Positions 8,281 to 16,732 of a stretch of 64,000 bases of DNA are shown here, piece by piece; position 1 is the first letter of the stretch, and every line of letters begins with the position of its first letter. The position numbers and the translations under genes were made by a program. The notes below the pieces were generated by a model that saw nothing but the letters and a program-made list of their open reading frames with translations, had not been told where the DNA came from and ran no database searches. The stretch covers positions 682,001 through 746,000 of the forward strand of contig CANMUP010000001.1 in NCBI GenBank assembly GCA_947501105.1. Direction: 5' to 3'. This DNA is from an uncultured Flaviramulus sp. Lineage in GTDB: Bacteria > Bacteroidota > Bacteroidia > Flavobacteriales > Flavobacteriaceae.

Positions 8281-9624
8281 TTATTTTATTTTGAAAATTA
8301 ATAAATCTGTAAACCCTTTGTTTTCTGATATATCAATATCAGAGCTGTTTGTTTCGCCAACGGCTACTATGGATTTATCGTTTAATTCGACTACATCGTA
8401 AGCAAAATCAATATCGCTTCCGCCCATTGTTTTTTGCCATTCTATATTGGCATTAGCGTCTATTTTTAATATCCAAGCATCGTTTTGCCCATTATTGTTT
8501 GTAACATCACCATCGTTGCTTCTTGAACTTCCAGAAATTAAATAGCCGTTATCTTGAGTTTTTGAGACAGACCGAGCTACATCAAAACTAGTGCCTCCAA
8601 AAGTCTTCTCCCAAATAATATCTCCTAAAGGAGAAATTTTAATCACCCATAAATCTGCGGCTCCATTATTTTGAGAAACGTTTAAGTCATTACTTCTAGT
8701 ATCTCCAACTATAATATAATTACCATCACTAGAGCTTGTTATGCTTCTGGCTTCATCAATTTCAGTACCACCAAATGACTTTTCCCACACTAATGTGCCA
8801 ATTTCAGAGATTTTAATCACCCAGAAATCGTAAGACCCTTTACTGTTTTTAATGTCGACATCGTTACTATCTGAAGATCCAACCAAAATGTAACCATTAT
8901 CATTAGTTTGAATAACATCGTAAGGAGTGTCTGTAAATGTCCCACCATAAAATTTGCTCCATTGTTTTTCACCAGAAGCATTAAGTTTCACAGCCCAATA
9001 ATCGCCACCTGCATGTTTAGAGGCAAAAGTTTTACTGTTTCCTAAACCTCCAGATGCTGTGACATCTAAAACACCAGTTAAAAGATAACCACTATCATTT
9101 GTTTGAATTATAGAAATGCCATCATCTGCACCAGAAAACCCATATGATTTTTGCCAAGATATAGTGCCTGAAGTGGTAAGTTTTATAACCCAAAAATCGC
9201 TTGCACCAGCATTTTCGGTTATGTGACCATCATTACTTTGGCTAAATCCAAAAATTACAAATCCACCATCTGTTGTTTCTATAATATCAGTACCTCTATC
9301 ATCATCACTTCCTCCAAATGTTTTTTGCCATTGTAAATTATTAGTTTGGTCAAATTTAAGTAGCCAATAATCAAATAACCCGCTTTGCTTATTCATTATA
9401 TCACCATCATCACTCTGGGTATAACCAAAAGCAGCATAACCTCCATCTTGAGTTTTGACAACTGCTTTGGCACTTTCGTTTTTAGAACCACCATAGGTTT
9501 TTACAAACTCTATTTCAGGGATAAAAGAGATAGGTTTTTTCGAGTCATCTTCATTTTTAGAGCAGTTTATAAAAAAGAAAACAAGAATTGAAAGACATAA
9601 TATTTTATGAAGTTTTTTTAACAT
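8281..9624 (-). CDS. Repeat-containing lipoprotein, probable beta-propeller
   Basis: 447 residues. Signal with lipobox FFINC, then seven to eight repeats of about 50 residues, each with a W-x-K-x-FGG segment, a run such as DDGxSIIQTNDSGYLLTG and an SxDGDI-type turn. Regular repeats of this kind usually build a beta-propeller. No sorting signal or enzyme motif is seen, and the function is unknown. Placement between the choice-of-anchor-B gene (9-base gap) and mbnP (2-base gap) puts it in the same operon, so a surface or periplasmic role alongside the dihaem enzyme is likely. It belongs to the uncharacterised propeller-type lipoproteins common in Flavobacteriaceae. Confidence 0.8.
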   Translation of the reverse strand: MLKKLHKILCLSILVFFFINCSKNEDDSKKPISFIPEIEFVKTYGGSKNESAKAVVKTQDGGYAAFGYTQSDDGDIMNKQSGLFDYWLLKFDQTNNLQWQKTFGGSDDDRGTDIIETTDGGFVIFGFSQSNDGHITENAGASDFWVIKLTTSGTISWQKSYGFSGADDGISIIQTNDSGYLLTGVLDVTASGGLGNSKTFASKHAGGDYWAVKLNASGEKQWSKFYGGTFTDTPYDVIQTNDNGYILVGSSDSNDVDIKNSKGSYDFWVIKISEIGTLVWEKSFGGTEIDEARSITSSSDGNYIIVGDTRSNDLNVSQNNGAADLWVIKISPLGDIIWEKTFGGTSFDVARSVSKTQDNGYLISGSSRSNDGDVTNNNGQNDAWILKIDANANIEWQKTMGGSDIDFAYDVVELNDKSIVAVGETNSSDIDISENKGFTDLLIFKIK

Positions 9625-9633
9625 AATACGATA

Positions 9634-10902
9634 TTATGTGCCGCTCTTTCTAACAATAAACAAGCCTCCTTCAATATCGCTAATAACAATATTTCCGCTT
9701 TCAAAATAAGGATATACACTCCAAACACCATTAAAGTTAGCGTTGTCACTTGACGGAAATGTATCAAAAAAACCAACTTCAGTCATAGCGTTAGACGATG
9801 CTGAAATATTAGTAATATCTAGTATTCGTAATCCAGCTCTATAATTTGCCAAATAGTAAACGTTTCCCTTTACATATCCATTATGATCAATTGCTAATGT
9901 TGGCCCAAAATAAGTGGATGATAAAGTTGGATTGTCTAAATCGTTAAAATCAAAAACCAGTGTTTTAGTATTGTTCCCAAAAAATTGTTCATCTAGTTCG
10001 TCACCTAAAATAAAATATTTCTGATCTTCAGTAAACCAGCCTTGATGAGTGTATCCTGAATTTGAGTATGAGATATCTGCAATAAATTGAGGGTTTGCTT
10101 TGTCTGAAACATCAATAATTACAACTTTGTTCGTTCCAGAAGTGCTTCCATTACTACCTATGTAAATCTGTTTCCCTGTGTAATCAGTATCTGGGCCATT
10201 ATAAGTGATTACTTGTGCATCGTGCGAGTATCCGTTAGCAGAGTAGCCACCAGCAGCAACTGGGTTTTTTGGATCTGAAATATCAACAAAGTTTGGACCG
10301 CCACTAAATGTATTACAACCCACTAAATATGCAAAACCTTCTTCCTCGTTAATTACTATATTATGGCAACTTCCAACACCAGTATAAACCGCATCGGTAC
10401 TAAAGGTTTCTGGAGGATTTGCAACATTGCGTAAACGTGTTAAGTCAAATACCTGCATACCATGAGCTCCAACGTTATCAGCGACTATAAATGCATGATC
10501 TTTGTACACTTTTACATCACGCCAAGAATTATTAACTGTTTCTGTAGGGACGTTCCCTAAGTATATAGGTTTAGTAGGTTCGGTAATATCAATAAAAGCA
10601 ACATTTGTATTTGTAGCTAGTAAAACATATTCATTACCAGTAGATGTGTCTGTCCAACCCCAAGAATCATTTCCTGAAGCAGCACCAAAAGTACTTATTG
10701 GTAAATGCGACATTAAATCGTAATCCTTACAAGGATAAATATCTGCAAAACCATTTTCACAAGGAGTTGAAATATTAGAACCTGTTACTGGATCAGGTTC
10801 AGATTTAATCGTTTCATTATCACAAGAAAAAATTGATGACATCAAAAAACACCCTAAAATTAAAGTTTTCAGGATATTAGTACTTTTTAAAGAGTTGCTC
10901 AT
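9634..10902 (-). CDS. Choice-of-anchor B family protein (LVIVD-repeat beta-propeller lipoprotein)
   Basis: 422 residues from the ATG at 10900-10902 (a TTG nine bases upstream is less likely). The lipoprotein signal ends MSSIFSC. The body has repeated segments of the form VAFIDITEPTKPIYLGN, MQVFDLTRL, FVDISDPKNPVAAGG, VIIDVSDKANPQFI and LRILDITN, the LVIVD repeats of choice-of-anchor B proteins, which fold as propellers. The family is surface-exposed or secreted in many bacteria; here the anchor is lipid. It is the first gene of the four-gene cluster that continues with the propeller lipoprotein, MbnP and the MauG/MbnH homologue. Its substrate or ligand is unknown. Confidence 0.88.
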   Translation of the reverse strand: MSNSLKSTNILKTLILGCFLMSSIFSCDNETIKSEPDPVTGSNISTPCENGFADIYPCKDYDLMSHLPISTFGAASGNDSWGWTDTSTGNEYVLLATNTNVAFIDITEPTKPIYLGNVPTETVNNSWRDVKVYKDHAFIVADNVGAHGMQVFDLTRLRNVANPPETFSTDAVYTGVGSCHNIVINEEEGFAYLVGCNTFSGGPNFVDISDPKNPVAAGGYSANGYSHDAQVITYNGPDTDYTGKQIYIGSNGSTSGTNKVVIIDVSDKANPQFIADISYSNSGYTHQGWFTEDQKYFILGDELDEQFFGNNTKTLVFDFNDLDNPTLSSTYFGPTLAIDHNGYVKGNVYYLANYRAGLRILDITNISASSNAMTEVGFFDTFPSSDNANFNGVWSVYPYFESGNIVISDIEGGLFIVRKSGT

Positions 10903-11002
10903 GTTTTGCAATTTTTTAATTATTCTTTTTCAATTTCTATTTTAATATCATAGCATAATATCAAAACGAATAATTTGTTAGATATATTATAACCTTAAAA
11001 CC

Positions 11003-11030
11003 CCTAATAAATAAAGTTTTAATTATTAGG
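11003..11030. other. Inverted repeat between the divergent lipoprotein cluster and thiL
   Basis: CCTAATAA (11003-11010) and TTATTAGG (11023-11030) are perfectly complementary arms with a 12-base loop, in the 286-base divergent intergenic region. It could be an operator for the minus-strand cluster; no protein can be named. The rest of the gap holds the thiL promoter and no further gene. Confidence 0.35.
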
Positions 11031-11151
11031 CTAAATAACAAAATTAGTTTAATAATACTTAAAAAGCCTGACAACTCATCGATTATAATGTTAAAATTAA
11101 ACGAATAAATACGCTAAAACGGGCAGTTTTTAGAGTTATAATATTAAATGC

Positions 11152-11184
11152 TTGTTGATTAATAAAAATAGCTTCTTATTTTTG
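11152..11184 (+). promoter_or_regulatory. Promoter of thiL, giving a near-leaderless mRNA
   Basis: TTG elements at 11152-11157 and TATTTTTG at 11177-11184 match the Bacteroidota promoter with a 19-base spacer from the second TTG. The ATG of thiL is at 11189, only five bases after the -7 box. The transcript would therefore begin at or within a base or two of the start codon. Confidence 0.65.
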
Positions 11185-11188
11185 CAGC

Positions 11189-12235
11189 ATGATAGAAGAT
11201 AAAAATCAACAAAGAACTCAATTAAGTGATTTAGGTGAGTTTGCACTTATAGAACATTTAACAAAGAATTTTAAAATTAAACAAACATCAACTATTAAAA
11301 GCATTGGTGACGATGCAGCTGTTTTGGATTTTAAAAATAAAAAAGTTGTTGTTACTACCGATTTGCTTGTTGAGAGTGTTCATTTTGATTTAAGCTATAT
11401 GCCTCTTAAACATTTAGGTTATAAAGCAGTTATTGTTAACTTGTCTGATGTGTATGCAATGAATGCAACAGCTACGCAAATTACGGTTTCAATTGCTGTG
11501 TCTAATAGATTTCCGCTTGAAGCGCTTGAAGATTTATATGCTGGAATTGAAACAGCAGCCAATATTTATAATATAGATGTTGTTGGTGGAGATACAACAT
11601 CATCTACAACAGGTTTGCTAATTTCTATTACTGCTATTGGCGAAGTTGAAAATGACATAGAAGTATACAGAGATGGAGCAAGTCCTAGTGATTTACTTGT
11701 AGTTACTGGAGATTTAGGGGGTGCTTATATGGGATTACAAGTACTTGAACGAGAAAAAGAAGTGTATAAAGTAAATCCAAATAGCCAACCAGATTTAGAG
11801 CCTTATTCTTATATTATTGAACGTCAATTAAAACCTGAAGCTCGAAAAGATATAGTTAAATTGTTGGGAGATTTAGAGTTGAAGCCTACAGCGATGATTG
11901 ATATTAGTGATGGATTGTCTTCTGAAATATTACATATTTGTAAGCAAAGTAAAGTGGGTTGCGATTTATATGAAGAAAAAATCCCATTGGATCCGCAAGT
12001 TATTTCTACTTGCGAAGAGTTTAATATTGATAGTACAACAGTTGCTTTAAATGGAGGTGAAGATTACGAACTTTTATTTACTATCTCTCAAGGTGATTAT
12101 TCAAAAATAAAAGCGAATCCAAATTTTTCAATAATTGGACATATAAAAGAAGAAAGTGCTGGAGCGCATTTAGTAACTAGAGCAGATACGAGAATACCAT
12201 TAAAGGCACAAGGATGGAAAAATTTTAATGCTTAA
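11189..12235 (+). CDS. thiL: Thiamine-monophosphate kinase ThiL
   Basis: 348 residues. ThiL phosphorylates thiamine monophosphate to the active cofactor thiamine pyrophosphate. Family motifs are LGEFALIEHLTKNF at the N-terminus, SIGDDAAVLDF (Mg/ATP binding), TTDLLVESVHFD, VVGGDTTSS, VTGDLGGAYMG, MIDISDGLSSEI and NGGEDYELLFT. Length is normal. The start at 11189 aligns with the usual N-terminus MxEDKN. It overlaps the 3' end of the convergent small gene on the minus strand by 11 bases. In this organism it would finish the salvage or synthesis of TPP, which is sensed by the riboswitch at 63241. Confidence 0.97.
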   Translation: MIEDKNQQRTQLSDLGEFALIEHLTKNFKIKQTSTIKSIGDDAAVLDFKNKKVVVTTDLLVESVHFDLSYMPLKHLGYKAVIVNLSDVYAMNATATQITVSIAVSNRFPLEALEDLYAGIETAANIYNIDVVGGDTTSSTTGLLISITAIGEVENDIEVYRDGASPSDLLVVTGDLGGAYMGLQVLEREKEVYKVNPNSQPDLEPYSYIIERQLKPEARKDIVKLLGDLELKPTAMIDISDGLSSEILHICKQSKVGCDLYEEKIPLDPQVISTCEEFNIDSTTVALNGGEDYELLFTISQGDYSKIKANPNFSIIGHIKEESAGAHLVTRADTRIPLKAQGWKNFNA

Positions 12236-12473
12236 ATACGAGTAAATTGGAATTAAGCTTTTGCTGATTAGTTTTTGAAATTCGTTTTTTATGAATATAC
12301 TCTAAAACTTTATTTATTTCTCTATACTTAGTTGTGAGCTCTGTTAAATTACCTGAGCTACTAGTAGTAAATTCTTTTCTACAGTTTTTACATATATATT
12401 CTTTAACATGGTAGGTGACTTCTCTTGTCATTCCGATATCATGTCCAAACATCTTACAATGAATGTTTTTCAT
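12225..12473 (-). CDS. Small Cys/His protein, tandem paralogue A
   Basis: 82 residues, starting MKNIHCKMFGHD. The pattern C-x3-GHD ... YHVKEYICKNCRKE is shared with the next gene upstream (12555-12821). Arrangement of the C..GH pair and the CxxC pair suggests one zinc site of the short zinc-ribbon type seen in DUF1660-like small proteins; that link is tentative. The middle (LTELTTKYREINKVLEYIHKKR) is a predicted helix, also shared. No function is known. The stop overlaps the 3' end of thiL on the opposite strand by 11 bases. Confidence 0.7.
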   Translation of the reverse strand: MKNIHCKMFGHDIGMTREVTYHVKEYICKNCRKEFTTSSSGNLTELTTKYREINKVLEYIHKKRISKTNQQKLNSNLLVFKH

Positions 12474-12554
12474 AAACTTTAACTATTAATAAATACTATT
12501 TTTAAGGAGAGACATTAAATGTATTAAAAAGCTGTTAAAGTTATTAACAAGACG

Positions 12555-12821
12555 TTAATAAATCGACGAAGCGAATGATTTCTCCTTTAAACGTTGCATT
12601 CTTGAAGCATGTATCCGACTTAAAATGGCATTTATTTCTCTAAACTTAGGAGTTAGCTCTATTAAACTTCCGTTGCTGTTTGTTGTTAATTCTTTTTTAC
12701 AATGCTTACAAGTATATTCCTTAACATGGTAAGTTACTTTTTTGGTTACTTGATAATCATGGCCAAAAATATTGCAATACATTTTTGGGATAAAAGTAGG
12801 TTTGCTAGTAGTTTTTTTCAT
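12555..12821 (-). CDS. Small Cys/His protein, tandem paralogue B
   Basis: 88 residues. It shares with the neighbour at 12225-12473 the segments MYCNIFGHD, VTYHVKEYTCKHCKKELTT, NGSLIELTPKFREIN and a C-terminal helix, so the two arose by tandem duplication. It has a longer N-terminus (KKTTSKPTFIPK). Four candidate metal ligands (C, H and CxxC) are conserved between the copies, which supports both being real genes although they are short. Codon use is like the neighbours. The role is unknown; small size and a likely zinc site suggest a regulatory or nucleic-acid-binding part, but nothing in the context proves it. Confidence 0.7.
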   Translation of the reverse strand: MKKTTSKPTFIPKMYCNIFGHDYQVTKKVTYHVKEYTCKHCKKELTTNSNGSLIELTPKFREINAILSRIHASRMQRLKEKSFASSIY

Positions 12822-12884
12822 GGGGTCAAAGATTTAGGGACAATAAACATAGGGAAAATAATTAATAAAAGCGATAAAGTGTAA

Positions 12885-13661
12885 TTATTTTTCGACGAAA
12901 TACATAATTTGCTGTAAGAAATCGCTTTTATTTTCTATATGACTCATATGTCCATCAGGAAATTCTACTACTTTTATATTAGCCTTTTTTGCTTGTAATA
13001 CTAATAAGCTATAATCTAATACAGGGTCTTTTTTACTAATTATCATCATCACCCTAATTTTTTTGGAGCTTAAAATGACTTCTCTGTTTGGTCTAATTTT
13101 CATGCCCTCCAACGCTGCAACGATACCTTGCAAAGGAGTTTGTAGTGCCTCTCTTGTTATTTGTTTTATGTCTTCAATAAAAGTAGTTCTGTTATCTGGA
13201 CTGAATAAATTACTAATAGCAAGCCTAATAAACATTTTGTGATTTTGTTTAACAGCTAATATGGCACGGTCTCTATTCTTTTTTCTTTCTTTTGAATCTT
13301 CATCTGCAGTAGAATTCATCAAACATAAACCATCTAAAGCATTTGGGTTTTTTTCCGCGAAAGCGAGCGCTACATAAGCACCCATAGAATGCCCTATAAA
13401 AATAGATTGTTTAATTTTTAAATGATTTAAAACGGCTTCAACTACCTTAGCCATAAGCTCCATAGAATGAATATAACCTAAACAATCAGTTTGTCCATGC
13501 CCTAATAAATCAATACAAACAACTCTGTTTTTTTGAGTTAATTTTGGTAGAAAAGCATCCCACATTTTCGAATTTTCTAAAAACCCGTGAAGCAAAACAA
13601 TAACTTGCCCTTTACCTTCATCTTTATAAAAAATATTGATGCCTTTGTACTCTAAAATCAT
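12885..13661 (-). CDS. Alpha/beta-fold hydrolase
   Basis: 258 residues from the ATG at 13659-13661; an upstream TTG at 13697 would add 12 residues but overlaps the divergent gene and does not resemble the family start. The fold is clear: oxyanion HGFLENSKMWD, nucleophile elbow FIGHSMGAYVAL (Ser), an acid in IISKKDPVLD and the catalytic His in DGHMSHIEN. The substrate cannot be read from sequence; enzymes like this hydrolyse esters, lactones or menaquinone precursors (MenH-like). It is divergent from brnQ with only 35 bases between the starts, so both promoters must share that short region. Confidence 0.9.
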   Translation of the reverse strand: MILEYKGINIFYKDEGKGQVIVLLHGFLENSKMWDAFLPKLTQKNRVVCIDLLGHGQTDCLGYIHSMELMAKVVEAVLNHLKIKQSIFIGHSMGAYVALAFAEKNPNALDGLCLMNSTADEDSKERKKNRDRAILAVKQNHKMFIRLAISNLFSPDNRTTFIEDIKQITREALQTPLQGIVAALEGMKIRPNREVILSSKKIRVMMIISKKDPVLDYSLLVLQAKKANIKVVEFPDGHMSHIENKSDFLQQIMYFVEK

Positions 13662-13696
13662 ATTTATACTATATTCGACAAAGATAAAATCATACA

Positions 13697-14998
13697 ATGA
13701 ATAAAACTAAAGAAATACTAATTACAGGATTCGCTTTATTTTCTTTGTTTTTTGGAGCAGGAAACCTATTGTTGCCTCCGTTATTGGGATATAATGCGGG
13801 AGGTAATTGGATTTGGGTGACTATAGGTTTTATGATTACTGCAGTTGTGATTCCTATTTTTGGAATATTAGCTCATGCTAAGCTTCAAGGGACAATGTTC
13901 GATTTTGGAAAAAAAGTATCGCCCCTTTTTAGTACTATTTATTGTATTTTGGTTTATACTATTTCCATAACCATCCCATCACCTAGAACTGCTGCAGCAA
14001 CTCACGAGATTGCAATTTTTCCAAATTTTGAAACGAGCCCATTATTAACGAGCAGTATTTACTTTTCTTTGGTTTTAGTGTTTGTTTTAAATCGTTCTAA
14101 AATATTGAATCTTATTGGTAAATACTTAACACCTTTTATAGTTGTTATTTTGATATTAGTTATTTGTATTGGTTTGTTTTCTAGTAATGTTGGAATGAAT
14201 ATTTCAGCTTTTTCAACACCAATTGTTGATGGAATTTTGGAAGGGTATCAAACTTTTGACGCTATAGGGGCTGTTGTAGTAGGCGGTGTAATCATTATTT
14301 CTTTAAAATTAAAAGGCTATACAAATGCAGCTTCTTTAAAAACGATAATTAGAAAATCTGGTTTTATTGCAGGTTTCGGTCTGTTTCTAATATATGCAGG
14401 TTTAATTGCGGTTGGTGCTTTTTATGGGAAAGATATTTTTGTAGATGGTAGTTTAAACAGTGACATGCAACGTGCTACTTTGTTAAGAGGAATCAGTATT
14501 GCAGCTCTAGGTAATATAGGTAATGCTTTTTTAAGTGTATTAATAGCTTTAGCGTGCTTTACTACTGCAGTTGGAATTATCACCGGAACGGCCGATTATT
14601 TTAAAGGATTGTTTCACGATTCGCAGTTAGCTTATAATAGTGTTGCTGTTTTAAGTTGCTTGATAGGAATAGGCTTTGGGCAACTCGATTTCCATACCAT
14701 TATTATGATAGCCTTACCAATACTAATGTTTATTTACCCAATTACAATTGTTCTTATTTTGCTAAATGTACTTCCAGATAAGTTTGCTACAAAAGCAGTT
14801 TTTAGGCTTGTAGTTTTGGTAACCTTTTTATTTAGCATTCCAGATTTTTTAGGTTTTATAATTAATCCAGAATATTTAGAAAGTATAAAAACACTTATTC
14901 CATTGTCAAAATTTCAATTGGGATGGGTATTGCCAGCACTTATTGTTTGGCTGTTGTTAAATATTAAAACTTTTACGACTAAGGTTGCATCTAATTAA
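13697..14998 (+). CDS. brnQ: Branched-chain amino acid transporter BrnQ (LIVCS family)
   Basis: 433 residues with about 12 hydrophobic segments. LIVCS transporters import Leu, Ile and Val with sodium or protons across the inner membrane. The opening LITGFALFSLFFGAGNLLLPP is the family signature, and SPRTAAATHEIA, FDAIGAVVVGGVII and ALACFTTAVGIITGTADYF are conserved loops. Length is typical. An AraC-type regulator gene follows after 8 bases, suggesting a shared transcript, although that regulator also lies ahead of the cluster at 16006-17603. Confidence 0.93.
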   Translation: MNKTKEILITGFALFSLFFGAGNLLLPPLLGYNAGGNWIWVTIGFMITAVVIPIFGILAHAKLQGTMFDFGKKVSPLFSTIYCILVYTISITIPSPRTAAATHEIAIFPNFETSPLLTSSIYFSLVLVFVLNRSKILNLIGKYLTPFIVVILILVICIGLFSSNVGMNISAFSTPIVDGILEGYQTFDAIGAVVVGGVIIISLKLKGYTNAASLKTIIRKSGFIAGFGLFLIYAGLIAVGAFYGKDIFVDGSLNSDMQRATLLRGISIAALGNIGNAFLSVLIALACFTTAVGIITGTADYFKGLFHDSQLAYNSVAVLSCLIGIGFGQLDFHTIIMIALPILMFIYPITIVLILLNVLPDKFATKAVFRLVVLVTFLFSIPDFLGFIINPEYLESIKTLIPLSKFQLGWVLPALIVWLLLNIKTFTTKVASN

Positions 14999-15006
14999 TT
15001 TGATGA

Positions 15007-15855
15007 ATGGCAGTTCAAGAAATTTTAACATACTCATACAAAGACATATTTTCATTAAGTGCTATTCAGTTTGAAAAGGCGTGTGTTTTTAGTAAACCAG
15101 AACAAGTAGATGCATATAGTATATACTGGATTAAAAAAGGGAAAGGCGTTTATAATATAGATTTTGAAAGTTATGCTTTTGATGACAATGTAATTTTCTT
15201 TTTGTCTCCAGGGCAAGTATTCTCAGTTGAATCTGAAAAAATTAAAGAAGCATATAAGTTAACTTTTGTTCGTGATTTTTACTGCATACAAACTCATGAT
15301 AAAGAAGTAGCTTGTAATGGTGTGCTTTTTAATAATGTTTACGAAACGCCTTTTGTAAAACCATGTGAAAGTGATACACAAAAGCTTCAATTTATTTTAG
15401 AAAGCTTAATTGATGAGTTTAAAAGAGTTGAGGTTGCAGCACAATATGATATGCTTCAAGCGTATTTAAAACAATTCATTATTCATTCTGTTCGAATAAA
15501 AAAAGAGCATCATATTGTAAAAGATAATACGGAAACAAAGCTCTTTAAAGATTTTAGTTTACTTGTAGAGCAGAATTTTAAAACATTACATTCCGTAACC
15601 AATTATGCTAACCGTTTAGGGGTTTCTCCTAAATCGTTAACCAAACACTTTCAAAAAATAGGTTCGCAAACACCAAGCGATTTTATTAAAAATAGAATTG
15701 TATTAGAGGCGCAACGTCAATTAATTTATACTAACGATTCTGTAAAACATATAGCCTATGATTTAGGCTTTAACGATTCAGCTTATTTTACCAGATTCTT
15801 CAAAAAAGCGACTTTAAAATCGCCACTTCAATTCAAAAAAGACCAAAAAAACTAG
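15007..15855 (+). CDS. AraC family transcriptional regulator
   Basis: 282 residues. Residues 1-170 form a cupin-like sensor region (YSIYWIKKGKGVYNIDFESY, IFFLSPGQVFSV). Residues 185-280 form two helix-turn-helix units, with the AraC signature NDSVKHIAYDLGFNDSAYFTRFFKK and the closing SPLQFK. It therefore binds DNA and probably responds to a small effector; the effector is not predictable. It starts 8 bases after brnQ and lies 150 bases ahead of the small-protein/AhpD-like cluster, which is a likely target. A hairpin at 15932-15960 separates them. Confidence 0.92.
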   Translation: MAVQEILTYSYKDIFSLSAIQFEKACVFSKPEQVDAYSIYWIKKGKGVYNIDFESYAFDDNVIFFLSPGQVFSVESEKIKEAYKLTFVRDFYCIQTHDKEVACNGVLFNNVYETPFVKPCESDTQKLQFILESLIDEFKRVEVAAQYDMLQAYLKQFIIHSVRIKKEHHIVKDNTETKLFKDFSLLVEQNFKTLHSVTNYANRLGVSPKSLTKHFQKIGSQTPSDFIKNRIVLEAQRQLIYTNDSVKHIAYDLGFNDSAYFTRFFKKATLKSPLQFKKDQKN

Positions 15856-15923
15856 TCTGTCCAAGCATTAGGAACTTTTGTCCATTTTCTAGCCTTCATT
15901 CCTGTCGCATATTTGCAATGTAA
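15852..15923 (-). pseudogene. Possible 23-codon C-terminal remnant of a gene
   Basis: On the minus strand, after an in-frame stop, there is a short open stretch ending in TAG. It encodes LHCKYATGMKARKWTKVPNA followed by three residues. The composition is protein-like (three Lys, two Trp, one Cys) and it looks like the tail of a conserved protein, but there is no start codon and the family is not recognised. It may be chance. Confidence 0.2.
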
Positions 15924-15931
15924 TTAAAAAC

Positions 15932-15960
15932 GAAACGCTTTGAGAATATCTCAAGGTTTC
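15932..15960. terminator. Imperfect hairpin after the AraC gene
   Basis: GAAACGCTTTGAGA (15932-15945) pairs with TCTCAAGGTTTC (15949-15960) with two unpaired bases. It lies between the AraC regulator and the small-gene cluster. No long U-run follows, so it may equally be an operator. Confidence 0.35.
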
Positions 15961-16005
15961 AAAAACTAACATTCTGGTGAATGCTAGAATAAATAGAAAG
16001 CAATT

Positions 16006-16113
16006 ATGAAAACAACAGAAAACAAACCATGCCCTAATTGTTGGGGATATCAAGAATACGATGAAAATTATCCAGAAAGACAATTATGCGAATGCAAAAG
16101 CACAAGTAAATAA
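16006..16113 (+). CDS. 35-residue Cys-rich small protein (CPNCWGYQEY type)
   Basis: ATG at 16006, TAA at 16111-16113. The product has CPNC at 9-12 followed by WGYQEYDE, and CEC at 28-30, so four cysteines could bind one metal ion. Evidence for a real gene is the strong motif content in 35 residues, an A-rich leader of the type found before genes in this window, and tight placement 29 bases upstream of the AhpD-like gene in the same direction. The function is unknown; the association suggests a redox or metal role with the carboxymuconolactone decarboxylase-like protein. Confidence 0.75.
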   Translation: MKTTENKPCPNCWGYQEYDENYPERQLCECKSTSK

Positions 16114-16142
16114 ATTAAAATAATAATTAAAAAATAGAAATT

Positions 16143-16703
16143 ATGAGTACAAGAATTGAAACATTAAACCCAGAAACAACAACAGGAAAATCTAAAGAAT
16201 TGTTTAACGCAGTTCAAAATAAATTAGGATTTATTCCAAACCTAATTAAAGTATTTGGAAACTCTCCAGCAACGTTACAAACTTATTTAAGTTTAGGAGA
16301 TTTAGCAGCAAGCGGAAACTTTAATAACAAATTTAGAGAGCAATTAGCATTAGCAATTGCAGAGGAAAACGCATGTAATTATTGCTTGTCTGCACATACA
16401 ACTATTGGTAAAATGAATGGGCTAACTGTTGAAGAAACAGAACAAAACAGACAGGGCCTTGCTGCAGATGCTAAAACACAAGCAGGATTGCAATTTGCAC
16501 AAGAGGTAACAAAAAATAGAGGACAAGTTTCTACAGAAACTATTCAAGCAGTTAAAGAAGCAGGTTATAATGATGGCGACATTTTAGAAATCATTTTAAA
16601 TGTGGTGTCTAATACTTTAACCAATTATGTAAACCATATTGCTGAAACCGAAGTGGATTTCCCAAGTGTTGAAGCAGGCAAATTCGCAGTAACTGCAAAC
16701 TAA
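16143..16703 (+). CDS. Carboxymuconolactone decarboxylase family protein (AhpD-like)
   Basis: 186 residues. The active-site motif CNYCLSAHTTIG near residue 79 is the C-x-x-C-x3-H of AhpD-like enzymes, in which the two cysteines act as a peroxidase or reductase pair. The helical repeats FREQLALAIAEENAC and ILEIILNVVSNTLTNYVNHIAET are typical. Enzymes of this type detoxify peroxides or alkyl hydroperoxides; the exact substrate is not predictable. It is preceded by the 35-residue Cys protein and followed by an NTF2-like gene, with a strong hairpin in between, and the AraC regulator lies upstream. Confidence 0.93.
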   Translation: MSTRIETLNPETTTGKSKELFNAVQNKLGFIPNLIKVFGNSPATLQTYLSLGDLAASGNFNNKFREQLALAIAEENACNYCLSAHTTIGKMNGLTVEETEQNRQGLAADAKTQAGLQFAQEVTKNRGQVSTETIQAVKEAGYNDGDILEIILNVVSNTLTNYVNHIAETEVDFPSVEAGKFAVTAN

Positions 16704-16732
16704 TTATAAATATAGCGCAAGTCGCTTTAAAG

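Noticed and set aside
13662-13697. Longer N-terminus of the alpha/beta hydrolase from TTG
   Set aside because: The extra residues overlap the divergent brnQ start and do not resemble the family; ATG at 13659-13661 is better.
15889-16083. 64-codon minus-strand frame opposite the 35-residue Cys protein
   Set aside because: Low-complexity hydrophobic translation opposite a better supported plus-strand gene.
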